Shown here: positions 63,927 to 64,000 of the stretch, one piece after another
Layout of the letters: each line of letters opens with the position of its first letter
How positions within the stretch are numbered: position 1 is the stretch's first letter
Assembly (NCBI RefSeq): GCF_035599575.1
Contig: NZ_CP141179.1
Span: 1,674,001 to 1,738,000 of the forward strand
Origin: Roseovarius sp. Pro17
GTDB taxonomy: Bacteria > Pseudomonadota > Alphaproteobacteria > Rhodobacterales > Rhodobacteraceae
DNA: 64,000 nt
Direction: 5' to 3'
The notes under the pieces: model-generated
Told to the model about the DNA's origin: nothing
Seen by the model: only the letters and a program-made list of their open reading frames with translations
Database searches by the model: none
Made by a program: the position numbers and the translations under genes

Positions 63927-64000
63927 ATGCAGCATTTCGTATTCGATGCGCCCACACCCGCGCGCCATGCACGCCTGTTCGAGCTGATCCGCCAGCAAAA
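63927..64000 (+). CDS. Start of a gene cut by the window end, function unknown
   Basis: The frame from ATG 63927 reads MQHFVFDAPTPARHARLFEL and stays open to the last base. GC-rich third positions and AGGATGG about 7 bases upstream support coding. Only 24 codons are visible, too few to name it. ATG 63920 opens another frame with no coding character. Confidence 0.55.
   Translation, partial: MQHFVFDAPTPARHARLFELIRQQ

Overview
The window looks like the chromosome of a high-GC alphaproteobacterium of the order Rhodobacterales, probably the marine Roseobacter group. The pointers are a hexameric tyrosine-coordinated heme protein whose closest remembered relative is from Ruegeria (Silicibacter) pomeroyi, a CtrA-type TTAA-N7-TTAA box, a PhaR-like TGC-rich inverted repeat before hydroxybutyrate dehydrogenase, tandem-permease betaine-type ABC systems, and a dimethylglycine-dehydrogenase-like flavoprotein. 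These assignments rest on reading the translated sequence and on remembered families; no search was run. I saw no tRNA, rRNA, insertion sequence, prophage or CRISPR array.

Layout. 0-8.3 kb: pseudouridine-5'-phosphate glycosidase, a DUF502 membrane protein, a hydroxybutyrate dehydrogenase/patatin pair, a possible 54-residue gene with its own terminator, a YejA-type peptide-binding protein, an entericidin-like lipoprotein, a FrnE-like DsbA protein and isocitrate dehydrogenase. 8.4-9.1 kb: a PIN-like gene of unusual composition. 9.3-14.2 kb: SDR, lone ABC ATPase, tatA-tatB-tatC and a DUF815 ATPase. 14.4-20.5 kb: a protein resembling a Hint-domain protein without its Hint core, release factor 3, an AT-rich regulatory stretch, an exopolysaccharide sugar transferase, a lone histidine kinase and an MBL hydrolase. 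20.5-23.9 kb: rfbC-rfbB-rfbD-rfbA for dTDP-L-rhamnose. 24.4-27.3 kb: a redox locus with a secreted protein, tyrosine-heme protein and redoxin, divergent from a Cys-rich MarR regulator and a MOSC protein.

27.4-33.3 kb: fatty acid desaturase, then prkA-yeaH-spoVR. 34.1-40.5 kb: a four-gene cluster of nitrilase, very large PLP decarboxylase, ATP-grasp ligase and C45 Ntn-hydrolase, with a convergent GlxA-type AraC regulator. I think this is the best candidate for an undescribed pathway, perhaps making an amide of a decarboxylated amino acid. 41.6-50.7 kb: a DeoR regulator and inositol-monophosphatase-family enzyme, divergent across a perfect 10+10 inverted repeat from a betaine-type ABC importer, a choline-kinase-like phosphotransferase and a DMGDH-like flavoprotein. 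This reads as one regulon for uptake and breakdown of a quaternary amine or related compound.

50.8-64 kb: cytochrome c, a nucleoside/nucleobase BMP-type ABC importer ending in a cytosine-deaminase-like amidohydrolase, L-serine dehydratase with a DMT transporter, thiamine pyrophosphokinase, an 855-residue acidic protein with three 123-bp tandem repeats, a fasciclin protein, and the first codons of a gene that runs off the end.
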